From positions 372,001 to 436,000 of the forward strand of contig NZ_LMHW01000011.1 in the NCBI RefSeq assembly GCF_001428525.1: a DNA stretch of 64,000 nt, written 5' to 3'. Numbering within the stretch: the stretch's first letter is position 1; each line of letters opens with the position of its first letter. The position numbers and the translations under genes were made by a program. This DNA comes from Flavobacterium sp. Root186. GTDB taxonomy: Bacteria > Bacteroidota > Bacteroidia > Flavobacteriales > Flavobacteriaceae. The notes beneath the pieces were generated by a model that was not told the origin of the DNA, searched no databases, and saw nothing but the letters and a program-made list of their open reading frames with translations. This document shows, in pieces, positions 1 through 9,011 of this stretch.

Positions 1-594
1 GTATCTCCTGCGGCTCAAATTACCGTAACAATCAACGATGTACCAGCGCCAACTTTAAACCAGGATGGGCAAAACTTTTGCGGCTTAGACAATCCTACAA
101 TTCTTGATTTATCAAATAATACAGGATCACCTTCAACAGTTGTTTGGTATGATGCGCCAAATAATGGAAATTTACTTTCAGCTTCAACTCCTTTAGTAGA
201 TAAAGCAATTTATTATGGATTTGATTTTTCGCCAACACTAAATTGCGTTTCACAAGAAAATATTGCAGTTACGGTTTCATTAATAGTTTGTGATTCTCCG
301 GAATATACTTTTTTTGTTCCTGATGGATTTTCTCCAAACGGAGATGGAATTAACGACACTTTTACTATTCCTGACATCGATTTTTTATATCCAAATTATT
401 CACTCGAAATTTTTAACAGATATGGAAACGGTATGTATAAAGGCTTTAAAAATAAGCCGGCATGGGATGGAATAAATTACGAACAAAGTGGAATTGGCGG
501 CGGAATAGCACCAAACGGAGTATATTTTTACATTCTCTATTTTAATAAAGACAATAGACCCCCTCAACAAGGACGTCTTTATCTAAATCGATAA
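1..594 (+). CDS. T9SS type B sorting domain protein, C-terminal fragment
   Basis: Frame 1 is open from the first base to TAA at 592-594, giving the last 197 residues of a large secreted protein; the start lies outside the window. The first ~100 residues look like a beta-sandwich (Ig-like) repeat of an adhesin. The last ~95 residues carry the gliding-motility-associated C-terminal domain: FVPDGFSPNGDGINDTF, then LEIFNRYGN, then AWDG, then APNGVYFYIL. This domain directs export by the type IX secretion system and attachment at the cell surface. PorP/SprF follows 19 bases later, the usual partner of type B substrates. A cell-surface adhesin or gliding-related protein is the likely role; its ligand cannot be told from this fragment. 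Confidence 0.9.
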   Translation, partial: VSPAAQITVTINDVPAPTLNQDGQNFCGLDNPTILDLSNNTGSPSTVVWYDAPNNGNLLSASTPLVDKAIYYGFDFSPTLNCVSQENIAVTVSLIVCDSPEYTFFVPDGFSPNGDGINDTFTIPDIDFLYPNYSLEIFNRYGNGMYKGFKNKPAWDGINYEQSGIGGGIAPNGVYFYILYFNKDNRPPQQGRLYLNR

Positions 595-613
595 TTTTTA
601 ATATAAATTTCAA

Positions 614-1540
614 ATGAAAAAAATACTCTATATAACTTTCTTCTTCTATATAACTTCAGTTTCTGCACAGCAGGATCCTGAATACACACATTATATGTAC
701 AATATGAGCGTGGTCAACCCGGCGTATGCAACAGGAGTTCCTGCAATGATGAATTTTGGAGGATTGTACAGAACACAATGGGTTGGAGCGGTTGGCGCGC
801 CAAAAACTTTTACCTTTTTTGGCCACACGGCAATTTCAGACAAAGTTGAAGCCGGACTATCATTTATATCAGATGATATTGGTGATGGTGTTAAAAAAGA
901 AAATAATATTTATGCTGATTTTGCATACGTTCTAAAATTAGGAGGAAAAAATAAGCTTTCTCTGGGTCTAAAAGCTGGATTATCATCAATGCAAACCAAT
1001 TTTAATGGATTTAAGTTTAATGATCCTGCTACAGATATGGCTTTCGCCGAAAACATAAATGCTACAAAACCTAACATTGGAGTTGGGGCTTATTATTTTA
1101 GAGATAATTTATATGTTGGACTTTCGGTGCCTAACTTATTGAAAACAAAATATATTGAAGAAAAATCAGGAGTAAATGCTTTTGGATCCGAAAACATTCA
1201 CACTTTCCTAACCGCAGGATATGTTTTCCAGGTAAATAATATGTGGAAAGTGAAACCCGCATTTATGACTAAATTTGTAAAAGGAGCACCAATTTCAATA
1301 GACTTAACAGCCAATGTTTTGTATAATGAAAAGTTTGAACTTGGGGCGGCTTATAGAATAGATGATTCGGTAAGTGCTTTGTTTAATTTTAATGTAACAC
1401 CTACTTTAAGAGTGGGTTATGCATACGATTATACACTTACAAATTTAGGTCAGTTTAACTCGGGAACGCATGAAATTATGCTGCTTTTTGATTTGGATTT
1501 ATTAGGTAAAGGATTTGATAAATCACCAAGATTCTTCTAA
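614..1540 (+). CDS. PorP/SprF family type IX secretion system membrane protein
   Basis: 308 residues with a signal peptide ending near VSAQQ. The family start pattern follows it (QDPEYTHYMYN, then NPAYATG), and the rest alternates as an outer-membrane beta-barrel, ending in an aromatic residue (RFF). PorP/SprF proteins sit in the outer membrane and are needed for secretion or surface anchoring of the type B sorting-domain protein encoded beside them. Here the substrate lies 19 bases upstream and a PorE-like OmpA protein starts right after the stop, so the three probably form one operon and one export cassette. Several paralogues normally exist per genome, so this need not be the copy used for gliding adhesin SprB. 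Confidence 0.92.
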   Translation: MKKILYITFFFYITSVSAQQDPEYTHYMYNMSVVNPAYATGVPAMMNFGGLYRTQWVGAVGAPKTFTFFGHTAISDKVEAGLSFISDDIGDGVKKENNIYADFAYVLKLGGKNKLSLGLKAGLSSMQTNFNGFKFNDPATDMAFAENINATKPNIGVGAYYFRDNLYVGLSVPNLLKTKYIEEKSGVNAFGSENIHTFLTAGYVFQVNNMWKVKPAFMTKFVKGAPISIDLTANVLYNEKFELGAAYRIDDSVSALFNFNVTPTLRVGYAYDYTLTNLGQFNSGTHEIMLLFDLDLLGKGFDKSPRFF

Positions 1541-1541
1541 A

Positions 1542-3680
1542 ATGAAAAATATGAAAAAACTACTCGTTATTATATTCGTATTTTCAATACAGTTTATAAA
1601 TGCCCAGGATCAGGAATTGATTAGAGCAAAGAAATTTTTTGATAGAACTTATTACAGCGAAGCTATTATTTTATATGAAAAATTAGCCGAAGAAAAACCA
1701 TCACAAGAAGTAATAAAAAACCTTGCAGATTCCTATTATTATACAAATGATCTAATAAAAGCACAGCGTTATTATCGTTTACTTGTTCAAAATTATAATG
1801 ACAATTTAGACAGAGAATATTACTTTAGATACGCACAGACTCTAAAAGCAACAAATGCATACACTGATGCAAATACTGTTTTAAAAGAATATTATGCAAA
1901 ATCATCGAATCCGGATGATGCAGCCAATTTTGAAAAGGATATTAAAACATTGGAAAATGTTTCAGCAATTGGAAAGAGATTTGAAATTAAAAATCTGCCA
2001 ATAAATACACCAAATTCAGAGTTTGGAGCTGTAAAATATAAAGACAATTTGGTTTTTGCAGGCGTTAAATTGAAGCCGGGAATATTCGATAAAAAATTTA
2101 AATGGGATGGAGAAACCTATTTGAATTTGGTTACAGTTCCATTAAAAAATATTAATTCAGCAGATTCTATTACGCATTATTTTGCCAAAGAATTAAAAAC
2201 CGGAATGCACGAATCAAATGCCATTTTTACAAAAGATGGAAAAACAATTTACTTTACCAGAAATAATTCTAAAAACGGAAAGAAAAAGAAAGACGATAAG
2301 AAAATTTCAAACCTTCAGATTTTTAAAGCTGAGTTAGTTAATGGAAAATGGACAAATATTACGTCCCTGCCTTTTAACAGCCCCAATTATTCTGTAGAAC
2401 ATCCTTCGCTTAGTATTGATGAAAAAGTGTTATATTTTGCTTCGGATATGCCTGGATCTCTTGGTTCTTTTGATATTTATTCGGTAAACATAAATAAAGG
2501 TGCATTTGATACTCCAAAAAATTTAGGTCCCGAAATTAATACAAATAAAAGAGAACAATTTCCTTTTGCTTCCGCAGATAATAAACTTTACTTTTCTTCT
2601 GATGGGCATTTAGGTTACGGCTCTTTGGATGTTTTTGTTTCTGAAATAAACGGAAATGAATATTCAAAACCGATAAATATTGGGCTTCCATTAAACTCAA
2701 ATTTAGACGATTTCGCATTCAATATTGACTCTGAAACCAAAGAAGGATATTTTGCATCCAATAGAGAAGGAGGAAAGGGCGGCGATGATATTTATCAATT
2801 TAAAGAGACTAAAGATTTAATTGTTGAAGATTGCCATCAGTTGATTGCAGGCATTATTACAGATATCGACACTAAATTGGTTTTAGAAAATGCAACAGTA
2901 ATACTGCAGGATTCAAATAATAAAACCTTGAATACAGCGACAACTTCTGCAGATGGAAAATTTAGTTTTAGAGTTCCTTGTGAAGCTTCGTATAAAGTTT
3001 CGGCTTTTAAAGAAAAATATACAAATGAGTCTAAAACACTAACTTTAGATAATATCAGAAATAAAGAAAATGATGCTTCTTTAGCATTAAAATCTTTGGA
3101 AAAAATCAAGCTAGAAGAAAAAGAAAATGCTGAAAAGAAAAGACAGCAGGAAATTATTATAGAAGAAGAAAACAAGAAAAAAGAAGTTCTTGCCGCTGTA
3201 GAATTAAAGCAGAAAGAGAAAAAAGCAAAAGAAGCTGAAATCGCTGCCGCAGAAGTCAAAAAGAACGAAAAAGTAAAACAAATTTTAGAACAGGAAAAAG
3301 ATGTTGTAAGAGATAAAGACCGTTTAATTATCAAAACAGATCCTATTTATTTTGATTACAATATGTGGTACATCCGTAAAGAATCAAAAGTTGTTTTAGG
3401 AAGAGTTGTGGCATTGATGAATAAATATCCGGGAATGGTAATCGAAATTGGTTCACATACAGATTCTCGTGGAAATGCAAAATTCAATGAAAATTTATCT
3501 CAAAAAAGAGCCAATTCGACCAGAGAATTTATAATACAATCTGGAATTGATGCCAAAAGAGTTACTGCTAAAGGCTACGGAGAATCGGTTCCAATTATAA
3601 AATGTAAAACCGACGATGCATGCTCTGAAGAAGAACATGAATTAAACAGAAGATCTGAATTTGTAATTAAGAATTTATAG
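1542..3680 (+). CDS. PorE-like OmpA family protein (TPR, beta-propeller, CRD, OmpA)
   Basis: 712 residues. I start at ATG 1542, one base after the PorP stop; ATG 1551 is also possible, and the TTG further up lies inside porP. In order: signal peptide to about residue 22 (INAQ); TPR-like helices to ~120; WD40/PD40 propeller repeats ~150-420 (motifs such as LYFASD and YFASNREGGKGGDDIY); carboxypeptidase-like regulatory fold ~430-510; lysine/glutamate-rich coiled coil ~520-600; OmpA peptidoglycan-binding domain ~610-712 with GSHTDSRG and a downstream arginine. This order matches PorE, the T9SS component that ties the outer-membrane machinery to peptidoglycan. Being third in the adhesin-PorP cassette suggests a substrate-specific paralogue. 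Confidence 0.9.
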   Translation: MKNMKKLLVIIFVFSIQFINAQDQELIRAKKFFDRTYYSEAIILYEKLAEEKPSQEVIKNLADSYYYTNDLIKAQRYYRLLVQNYNDNLDREYYFRYAQTLKATNAYTDANTVLKEYYAKSSNPDDAANFEKDIKTLENVSAIGKRFEIKNLPINTPNSEFGAVKYKDNLVFAGVKLKPGIFDKKFKWDGETYLNLVTVPLKNINSADSITHYFAKELKTGMHESNAIFTKDGKTIYFTRNNSKNGKKKKDDKKISNLQIFKAELVNGKWTNITSLPFNSPNYSVEHPSLSIDEKVLYFASDMPGSLGSFDIYSVNINKGAFDTPKNLGPEINTNKREQFPFASADNKLYFSSDGHLGYGSLDVFVSEINGNEYSKPINIGLPLNSNLDDFAFNIDSETKEGYFASNREGGKGGDDIYQFKETKDLIVEDCHQLIAGIITDIDTKLVLENATVILQDSNNKTLNTATTSADGKFSFRVPCEASYKVSAFKEKYTNESKTLTLDNIRNKENDASLALKSLEKIKLEEKENAEKKRQQEIIIEEENKKKEVLAAVELKQKEKKAKEAEIAAAEVKKNEKVKQILEQEKDVVRDKDRLIIKTDPIYFDYNMWYIRKESKVVLGRVVALMNKYPGMVIEIGSHTDSRGNAKFNENLSQKRANSTREFIIQSGIDAKRVTAKGYGESVPIIKCKTDDACSEEEHELNRRSEFVIKNL

Positions 3681-3707
3681 ATTCTGTCAAAATGATAAAT
3701 TTAATTA

Positions 3708-3736
3708 AGAAGCCTTTATTTTGGCTTCTTTTTTAT
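3708..3736 (+). terminator. Intrinsic terminator after the T9SS cassette
   Basis: AAGAAGCC at 3708-3715 pairs with GGCTTCTT at 3723-3730 and is followed by a T-rich run. It closes the cassette 27 bases after the OmpA stop. Confidence 0.8.
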
Positions 3737-3777
3737 TTATTTTTATAAAATATAACCCTGAAATAAAATATTGAAAT

Positions 3778-4260
3778 ATGAAAAATCTAGTTTTACCTTA
3801 TCTGCTTGTTATCTGCATTGGATTTCAAAGTTGTAAAAATGAAGAAAAACAAAAACAAACTGAGTCAGCAAAATCTGATGCTGAAACAGTTGTAAATACG
3901 GAGTGTTATCAGGCCGTATATGAAAAAGATACTCTTCAATTAAAGCTTAACACTTTAAAAAATGGAAAATTAAGTGGAAATATGATTATGAAAGTGGCGC
4001 CTTCAACCGTAAGAACGGGTGAAATTAAAGGTGAATTTCACGGAGATACCTTATTTGCCGATTATACTTTTAAGGATTTAGCAAGTAAAGACAAAACGTT
4101 TAAAAATCCAATGGCATTTTTAAAGAAAGACAAACAGCTTATTTTAGGAAACGGAACAATGCAAACCACAATGGGAGTTACTTATTTAGTAAAAGATAAG
4201 CCTATTGATTTTGATCAAGTAAAATATAAATTTGATGCAGCTGAATGTGCCACTAAATAA
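3778..4260 (+). CDS. Small lipoprotein of unknown function
   Basis: 160 residues. A type II signal peptide ends in the lipobox FQSC (Cys19), followed by a Lys/Glu/Gln-rich linker. The rest reads as alternating beta strands (LKLNTLKNGKLSGNM, GEIKGEFHGDTLFADYTF), as in small beta-barrel lipoproteins of the periplasm or outer membrane. Two cysteines (near residues 43 and 157) could form a disulphide. It has its own interval after the upstream terminator and is closed by a bidirectional terminator. I do not recognise a named family; NlpE-like or META-like folds are possible but unproven. Confidence 0.8.
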   Translation: MKNLVLPYLLVICIGFQSCKNEEKQKQTESAKSDAETVVNTECYQAVYEKDTLQLKLNTLKNGKLSGNMIMKVAPSTVRTGEIKGEFHGDTLFADYTFKDLASKDKTFKNPMAFLKKDKQLILGNGTMQTTMGVTYLVKDKPIDFDQVKYKFDAAECATK

Positions 4261-4295
4261 ACGTGAAAAGTCAGATGTAAGATTTTGATAAAATA

Positions 4296-4328
4296 AAAAG
4301 CCGTTTCTAAATTTAAGAAACGGCTTTT
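4296..4328. terminator. Bidirectional intrinsic terminator between convergent genes
   Basis: AAAAGCCGTTTCT at 4296-4308 pairs with AGAAACGGCTTTT at 4316-4328 across a 7-base loop. An A-run on one side and a T-run on the other let it serve both the lipoprotein gene and the convergent DUF1573 gene. Confidence 0.85.
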
Positions 4329-4355
4329 ATAATTTTTTTAGATTTTATTTTTTTG

Positions 4356-4736
4356 CTATAAAACTTCACCTTTAATTTTTAAGGCAACGCGGCCATCAGG
4401 ATAGTTTACAGCGTTGGTTTCAACCGTAATTGTTTTACGAATTGGACCGGCAGCCATGTTATATTTAACATCAATTTTTCCTTTTTTACCAGGCATTACA
4501 GCTGCTGCGGGTTTTGTAACAACTATAGAACTAACTGTCGATTCTGCACCAATAATTAAAAGCGGTGCATCGCCGGTGTTAGTAAACTCAAAGGAGCGAA
4601 CTCCATTATCAGTCTTAGAAATTTTTCCATAATCAATTGTATTGTCCGGGGCTGCAAATTCAATTTTTGGGCCATTTTGTGCATAACCTATTGCGCTAAA
4701 CAATACGACTGCAATAAAAGAGGCAACATTTTTCAT
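4356..4736 (-). CDS. DUF1573 domain protein, secreted
   Basis: 126 residues from the ATG at 4736, chosen because it gives a clean signal peptide (MKNVASFIAVVLFSAIGYAQ); a longer frame to 4787 adds an unlikely charged leader. The mature part is one immunoglobulin-like DUF1573 domain: IDYGKISKTDNGVRSFEF, then TGDAPLLI, then GKKGKIDVKYN, then PIRKTITVETNA. These short proteins are common in Bacteroidota, are exported to the periplasm or outside, and have no firmly assigned role. It is monocistronic, convergent with the upstream lipoprotein gene and divergent from valS. Confidence 0.88.
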   Translation of the reverse strand: MKNVASFIAVVLFSAIGYAQNGPKIEFAAPDNTIDYGKISKTDNGVRSFEFTNTGDAPLLIIGAESTVSSIVVTKPAAAVMPGKKGKIDVKYNMAAGPIRKTITVETNAVNYPDGRVALKIKGEVL

Positions 4737-4827
4737 CTTGAAATTATTTTTAAGTTGTAAGTAAATATACATTCTTTTAATTAACACACAAATTATTAAT
4801 TCGCTTTTTATAGTGTACTTAATTATT

Positions 4828-4835
4828 TACTTTTG
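4828..4835 (+). promoter_or_regulatory. Bacteroidota -7 element before valS
   Basis: TACTTTTG matches TAnnTTTG. It lies 145 bases before the valS start, leaving a long leader (4861-4975) with an AACCAAA/TTTGGTT hairpin and several CGATTAAA-type repeats. Assignment is by pattern only. Confidence 0.5.
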
Positions 4836-4980
4836 CTGTCAATTACAATTACAAAAATTGAACCAAAGTTTTTTGGTTTATTTGTTTAACTGTTTATCGT
4901 TTTACCAAATCACCCGAAACGATTGAATAAATAAACAAATTGACGATTAAACGAATTAACGATTAAAACAACCTATTTAA

Positions 4981-7614
4981 ATGACAATTCCAGCACAATT
5001 TGACGCTAAGACGATTGAGAATAAATGGTATGATTACTGGATGAAAAACAACTATTTTCATTCAGAACCAGATCATAGAACGCCGTATACTATTGTAATT
5101 CCGCCTCCAAACGTCACTGGTGTCTTGCATATGGGACATATGTTGAATAATACTATTCAGGATGTTTTAATTCGTCGTGCACGTTTAAAAGGTTTCAACG
5201 CTTGCTGGGTTCCGGGAACGGATCACGCTTCTATTGCTACTGAAGCAAAAGTAGTAGCGAAATTAAAAGCGGAAGGAATCAACAAAAATGATTTAACTCG
5301 TGAAGAATTCCTAAAACATGCCTGGGAATGGACTGATAAATATGGCGGAACAATCTTGGAACAGCTTAAGAAATTAGGAGCTTCATGCGATTGGGAACGC
5401 ACAAAATTCACTATGGATCCGGATATGTCGGCTTCTGTAATTCGTTCTTTTGTTGATTTGTATAACAAAGGATTAATTTACCGAGGTTACCGAATGGTTA
5501 ACTGGGATCCGGAAGCTAAAACGACTTTATCTGACGAAGAAGTTATTTACGAAGAACAACAAGGAAAATTATTTTTCCTGAAATATAAAATTGAAGGTTC
5601 AGAAGATTTTCTTACGATTGCAACAACACGTCCTGAAACTATTTTTGGAGATACCGCAATCTGTATCAACCCGACTGATGAACGTTTTACACATTTAAAA
5701 GGCAAAAGCGCCATCGTTCCTATTTGCGGAAGAGTAATTCCAATTATCGAAGATGAATATGTAGATGTTGAATTCGGAACAGGATGTTTGAAAGTAACGC
5801 CTGCACACGATATGAACGATAAAACGCTAGGAGAAAAGCACAATCTTGAAATCGTTGATATTTTTAATGAAGATGCGACTTTAAACAGCTTCGGATTACA
5901 TTATCAGGGAAAAGATCGTTTTGTGGTTCGTACTGAAATTGCAAAAGAATTAGAAGAAATTGGAGCTTTGGCGAAGACCGAAATCCATTTGAATAAAGTG
6001 GGAACATCTGAAAGAACCAAGGCGGTAATCGAACCAAGATTATCTGATCAATGGTTCCTGAAAATGGAAGATTTGGTAAAACCGGCAATTAAATCAGTTT
6101 TAGAAACGGGAGATATTAAATTACATCCAAAACGTTTTGAAAACACTTATGCGCACTGGTTAAACAATATTCGTGACTGGAATATTTCCCGTCAATTATG
6201 GTGGGGACAACAAATTCCGGCCTATTATTACGGTGATGGAAAAGAAGATTTCGTAGTTGCTGAAAACATCGAAGACGCTTTAGCTTTAGCGAAAGAAAAA
6301 ACCAACAACCAACAACTAACAACCGACAACCTTAAACAAGATGTTGATGCCTTAGATACCTGGTTCTCTTCATGGCTATGGCCGATGTCCGTTTTTGGCG
6401 GAATAATGGATCCTGAAAGTGCTGATTATAAATATTATTATCCAACAAACGACTTGGTTACTGGTCCGGATATTTTATTTTTCTGGGTTGCCAGAATGAT
6501 TATTGCAGGTTATGAATATGCTGGCGAAAAACCATTTACAAATGTATATTTGACTGGTTTAGTTCGTGATAAACAACGTCGTAAAATGTCTAAATCATTA
6601 GGGAATTCTCCTGATCCTTTAGACCTGATTGAAAAATTTGGTGCCGATGGTGTTCGTGTAGGATTGCTTTTGAGCGCTTCTGCAGGAAACGACATTATGT
6701 TTGATGAAGAATTATGCAATCAGGGAAAAGCGTTCTCCAACAAGATTTGGAATGCCTTTAAATTGATTAAAGGTTGGGAAGTTTCTGAAACTATTCCACA
6801 ACCCGAATCATCAAAAGTAGCGATAGAATGGTATGAAGCGAAGTTGCAACAAACTTTAGTTGATATCGAAGATAATTTTGAAAAATACAGAATTTCAGAT
6901 TCTCTTATGGCGATTTATAAATTGGTGTGGGATGATTTCTGTTCTTGGTTTTTAGAAATGATCAAACCGGCATATCAACAGCCAATTGATAAAACAACTT
7001 TTGATAAGGCAATTGAAATGTTAGAAAGTAATTTGAAATTGCTTCATCCTTTTATGCCTTTCTTAACGGAGGAAATCTGGCAGTTAATCGCCGAAAGAAC
7101 TCCAGAGGAAGCATTAATCGTTTCAACTTGGCCGGAATTAAAACCATTTGATGCTAAATTGATTGCTGATTTTGAAAATTCAATTGAAGTAATTTCTGGA
7201 ATTAGAACTATTCGTAAAGACAAAAATATTCCGTTTAAAGATGCAATCGAATTGAAAGGAATCAACAGCGAAAATGTTTCTACATACTTTGATTCAGTAG
7301 TAACCAAATTAGGAAACGTTTCGGCATTCGAATACGTTTCTGAAAAAGTGGATGGTGCATTATCTTTCCGAGTAAAATCAAATGAATATTTCATTCCGAT
7401 TACAGGAAATATCGACGTTGAAGCAGAAATCGCGAAACTAGCAGAAGAATTGAATTATACAAAAGGATTCCTGAAATCTGTTGAAGCGAAGCTTTCAAAC
7501 GAGAAATTCGTAAACGGAGCTCCGGAAAAAGTTCTAAACATCGAAAAACAAAAACAAGCTGATGCCCTTGCAAAAATTGCTACAATTGAGCAGAGTTTAG
7601 CTGGTTTGAAATAA
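4981..7614 (+). CDS. valS: Valyl-tRNA synthetase
   Basis: 877 residues, a normal length for bacterial ValRS. It charges tRNA-Val in the cytoplasm. The class I signatures are present: HMGH at residues 50-53 within PPPNVTGVLHMGHM, and KMSKS at 535-539 followed by LGNSPDPLDLI. Between them lies the inserted editing domain (TTRPETIFGDTAICINP, then GTGCLKVTPAHD). After the anticodon-binding helical domain the protein ends in the ValRS-specific coiled-coil arm (~810-877, Lys/Glu/Ala-rich). It is a single gene with its own promoter and a strong terminator 30 bases after the stop. Confidence 0.98.
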   Translation: MTIPAQFDAKTIENKWYDYWMKNNYFHSEPDHRTPYTIVIPPPNVTGVLHMGHMLNNTIQDVLIRRARLKGFNACWVPGTDHASIATEAKVVAKLKAEGINKNDLTREEFLKHAWEWTDKYGGTILEQLKKLGASCDWERTKFTMDPDMSASVIRSFVDLYNKGLIYRGYRMVNWDPEAKTTLSDEEVIYEEQQGKLFFLKYKIEGSEDFLTIATTRPETIFGDTAICINPTDERFTHLKGKSAIVPICGRVIPIIEDEYVDVEFGTGCLKVTPAHDMNDKTLGEKHNLEIVDIFNEDATLNSFGLHYQGKDRFVVRTEIAKELEEIGALAKTEIHLNKVGTSERTKAVIEPRLSDQWFLKMEDLVKPAIKSVLETGDIKLHPKRFENTYAHWLNNIRDWNISRQLWWGQQIPAYYYGDGKEDFVVAENIEDALALAKEKTNNQQLTTDNLKQDVDALDTWFSSWLWPMSVFGGIMDPESADYKYYYPTNDLVTGPDILFFWVARMIIAGYEYAGEKPFTNVYLTGLVRDKQRRKMSKSLGNSPDPLDLIEKFGADGVRVGLLLSASAGNDIMFDEELCNQGKAFSNKIWNAFKLIKGWEVSETIPQPESSKVAIEWYEAKLQQTLVDIEDNFEKYRISDSLMAIYKLVWDDFCSWFLEMIKPAYQQPIDKTTFDKAIEMLESNLKLLHPFMPFLTEEIWQLIAERTPEEALIVSTWPELKPFDAKLIADFENSIEVISGIRTIRKDKNIPFKDAIELKGINSENVSTYFDSVVTKLGNVSAFEYVSEKVDGALSFRVKSNEYFIPITGNIDVEAEIAKLAEELNYTKGFLKSVEAKLSNEKFVNGAPEKVLNIEKQKQADALAKIATIEQSLAGLK

Positions 7615-7644
7615 GAAATAGAGTTTTTATTAATTTATAAAATT

Positions 7645-7678
7645 AAACCCGACAAGTTTCTCAAACTTGTCGGGTTTT
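7645..7678 (+). terminator. valS: Intrinsic terminator of valS
   Basis: A 15-bp perfect stem (AAACCCGACAAGTTT at 7645-7659 with its complement at 7663-7677), a 3-base loop, then TTTT. Confidence 0.9.
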
Positions 7679-7696
7679 CTGCTTTTAAAGTATTAT

Positions 7697-7798
7697 TTGT
7701 CATTCCGAGGCACGAGGAATCTCCGCAAGTAAATCCACAACGAGAATCCAATCTTTGTCGAGCTTCTCGTGAAGATTTTTAGTGCCTCGAAATGACAA
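7697..7798. repeat. 102-bp palindromic intergenic repeat
   Basis: TTGTCATTCCGAGGCA at 7697-7712 faces TGCCTCGAAATGACAA at 7783-7798, with 15 of 16 positions pairing. The inside holds further imperfect pairing around CGAGGAATCTCC and CTTCTCGTGAAG. It resembles REP/MITE-like palindromes scattered through flavobacterial genomes. The rest of the gap to 7949 is A/T-rich with no gene. Confidence 0.7.
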
Positions 7799-7949
7799 TA
7801 TTTGGGTATTTTCTCTTGTAAAATCATTCTAGTTTTCTATTTTAATAAAGGCCATTTTCTTTAAAAAATAGTTGGCTTTTTTTGATTTTTATATTTTAAA
7901 ATGATATAATTTTAGTACGATTTTACGTTAAAACAAAAATCACTTCGCA

Positions 7950-9011
7950 ATGAAAAAAATCGTATTATTTGTGTTTGTTTCCTGTCTTTTTTTGGGATGT
8001 TCCAATAAAGAAAATAAAGTTAAAAATGTCGAAAGAGCTTTCTATTACTGGAAGAATGGATCTTCTTTTAATGGTGAAACAACTCAGCAACTTAATAAAT
8101 TGCAGGTCAGGAAAATCTACTATAAATTTTTTGAAGTCGATTATAGTGAAACCATGGGGAATTTTCCTTATCAAAAAAATAGTCCCGATCGATATACATT
8201 TAGAGATATGGATTCAATTAGTATTATTCCGACCATTTTTATCAAGAATGAAATCTTTCAATATAATAACGAAAAGTCACTGGATAAGCTAGCGGACAAT
8301 ATTGTTTTTCTAATAGACAAATACCGTAAAAATCGTTATCAATATGGAAATGACGATACTACTAATTTCGATTACTCTGAAATTCAGATTGATTGCGACT
8401 GGACCAAGTCAACAAAAGATAAATATTTCTATTTATTAAAAAAGATCAAGCAATTATCTAAAAAAGAAATAAGTTGCACGCTACGTCTTTATCCATATAA
8501 ATATCCTGATATAATGGGAGTTCCGCCAGTCGATAAAGCGACCTTAATGTGTTATAATCTGATTAAGCCACAATCTCAAAAAGATAAAAATTCGATTTTA
8601 GATATAAATGAATTAAAATCATATTTAGATAAAAAGAGAAGTTATCCCGTACATCTGGATGTAGCATTGCCTGTTTTTTACTGGACGTTGTGGTATCATA
8701 ATAATCGTTTTGCCGGATTGGTCAATTTTAATTCTGCAGATATTAGTCAAATTAGTAAGCAAACAAAACCAATGTGGTACGAAATGACAGAAGATTATAC
8801 TTTTGAATATGAGTATTATTTAAAAAAAGGTGACCAACTAAAAATCGAAGAAGTCGATTCCAAAACAATTCAGGAAGCGATTTCGATTATTAAAAAAAAT
8901 GTCGAATTAGACGACACTACAACAATTTCATTATTCCATTTAGACGACAGTACTTTTAAAAAATACAATCATGAAGAAGTTTCTGGTTTTTATAGTTCTT
9001 TTAGCAAATAG
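7950..9011 (+). CDS. Lipoprotein with a probable TIM-barrel (glycosidase-like) fold
   Basis: 353 residues with lipobox LGC (Cys17). The body shows strand-loop patterns typical of GH18/DUF3142-like barrels: IQIDCDWT around residue 150, then helices, then CTLRLYPYKYPDIMGVPPVDKA, then TLMCYNL, then YPVHLDVALPVFYW. The acidic D-x-D-W motif would sit in the active site of such a fold. Function is inferred from fold-like patterns only; I did not recognise a named family with certainty. The stop overlaps the start of the next gene by 41 bases in another frame, so the two are translationally linked and probably act together at the cell surface. Confidence 0.78.
   Translation: MKKIVLFVFVSCLFLGCSNKENKVKNVERAFYYWKNGSSFNGETTQQLNKLQVRKIYYKFFEVDYSETMGNFPYQKNSPDRYTFRDMDSISIIPTIFIKNEIFQYNNEKSLDKLADNIVFLIDKYRKNRYQYGNDDTTNFDYSEIQIDCDWTKSTKDKYFYLLKKIKQLSKKEISCTLRLYPYKYPDIMGVPPVDKATLMCYNLIKPQSQKDKNSILDINELKSYLDKKRSYPVHLDVALPVFYWTLWYHNNRFAGLVNFNSADISQISKQTKPMWYEMTEDYTFEYEYYLKKGDQLKIEEVDSKTIQEAISIIKKNVELDDTTTISLFHLDDSTFKKYNHEEVSGFYSSFSK

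Noticed and set aside
1515-1541. TTG start for the PorE-like protein
   Set aside because: It lies inside the PorP gene and adds a polar leader before the signal peptide; ATG 1542 fits better.
2837-3334. A 165-residue minus-strand frame rich in Ser, Phe and Leu
   Set aside because: It is the reverse of the Lys/Glu coiled coil of the PorE-like gene; no start signal and no family pattern.
4861-4980. valS leader as a T-box riboswitch
   Set aside because: No T-box bulge or specifier stem is seen and T-boxes are not expected in this phylum; the hairpin AACCAAA/TTTGGTT and CGATTAAA repeats look like intergenic oligomers.
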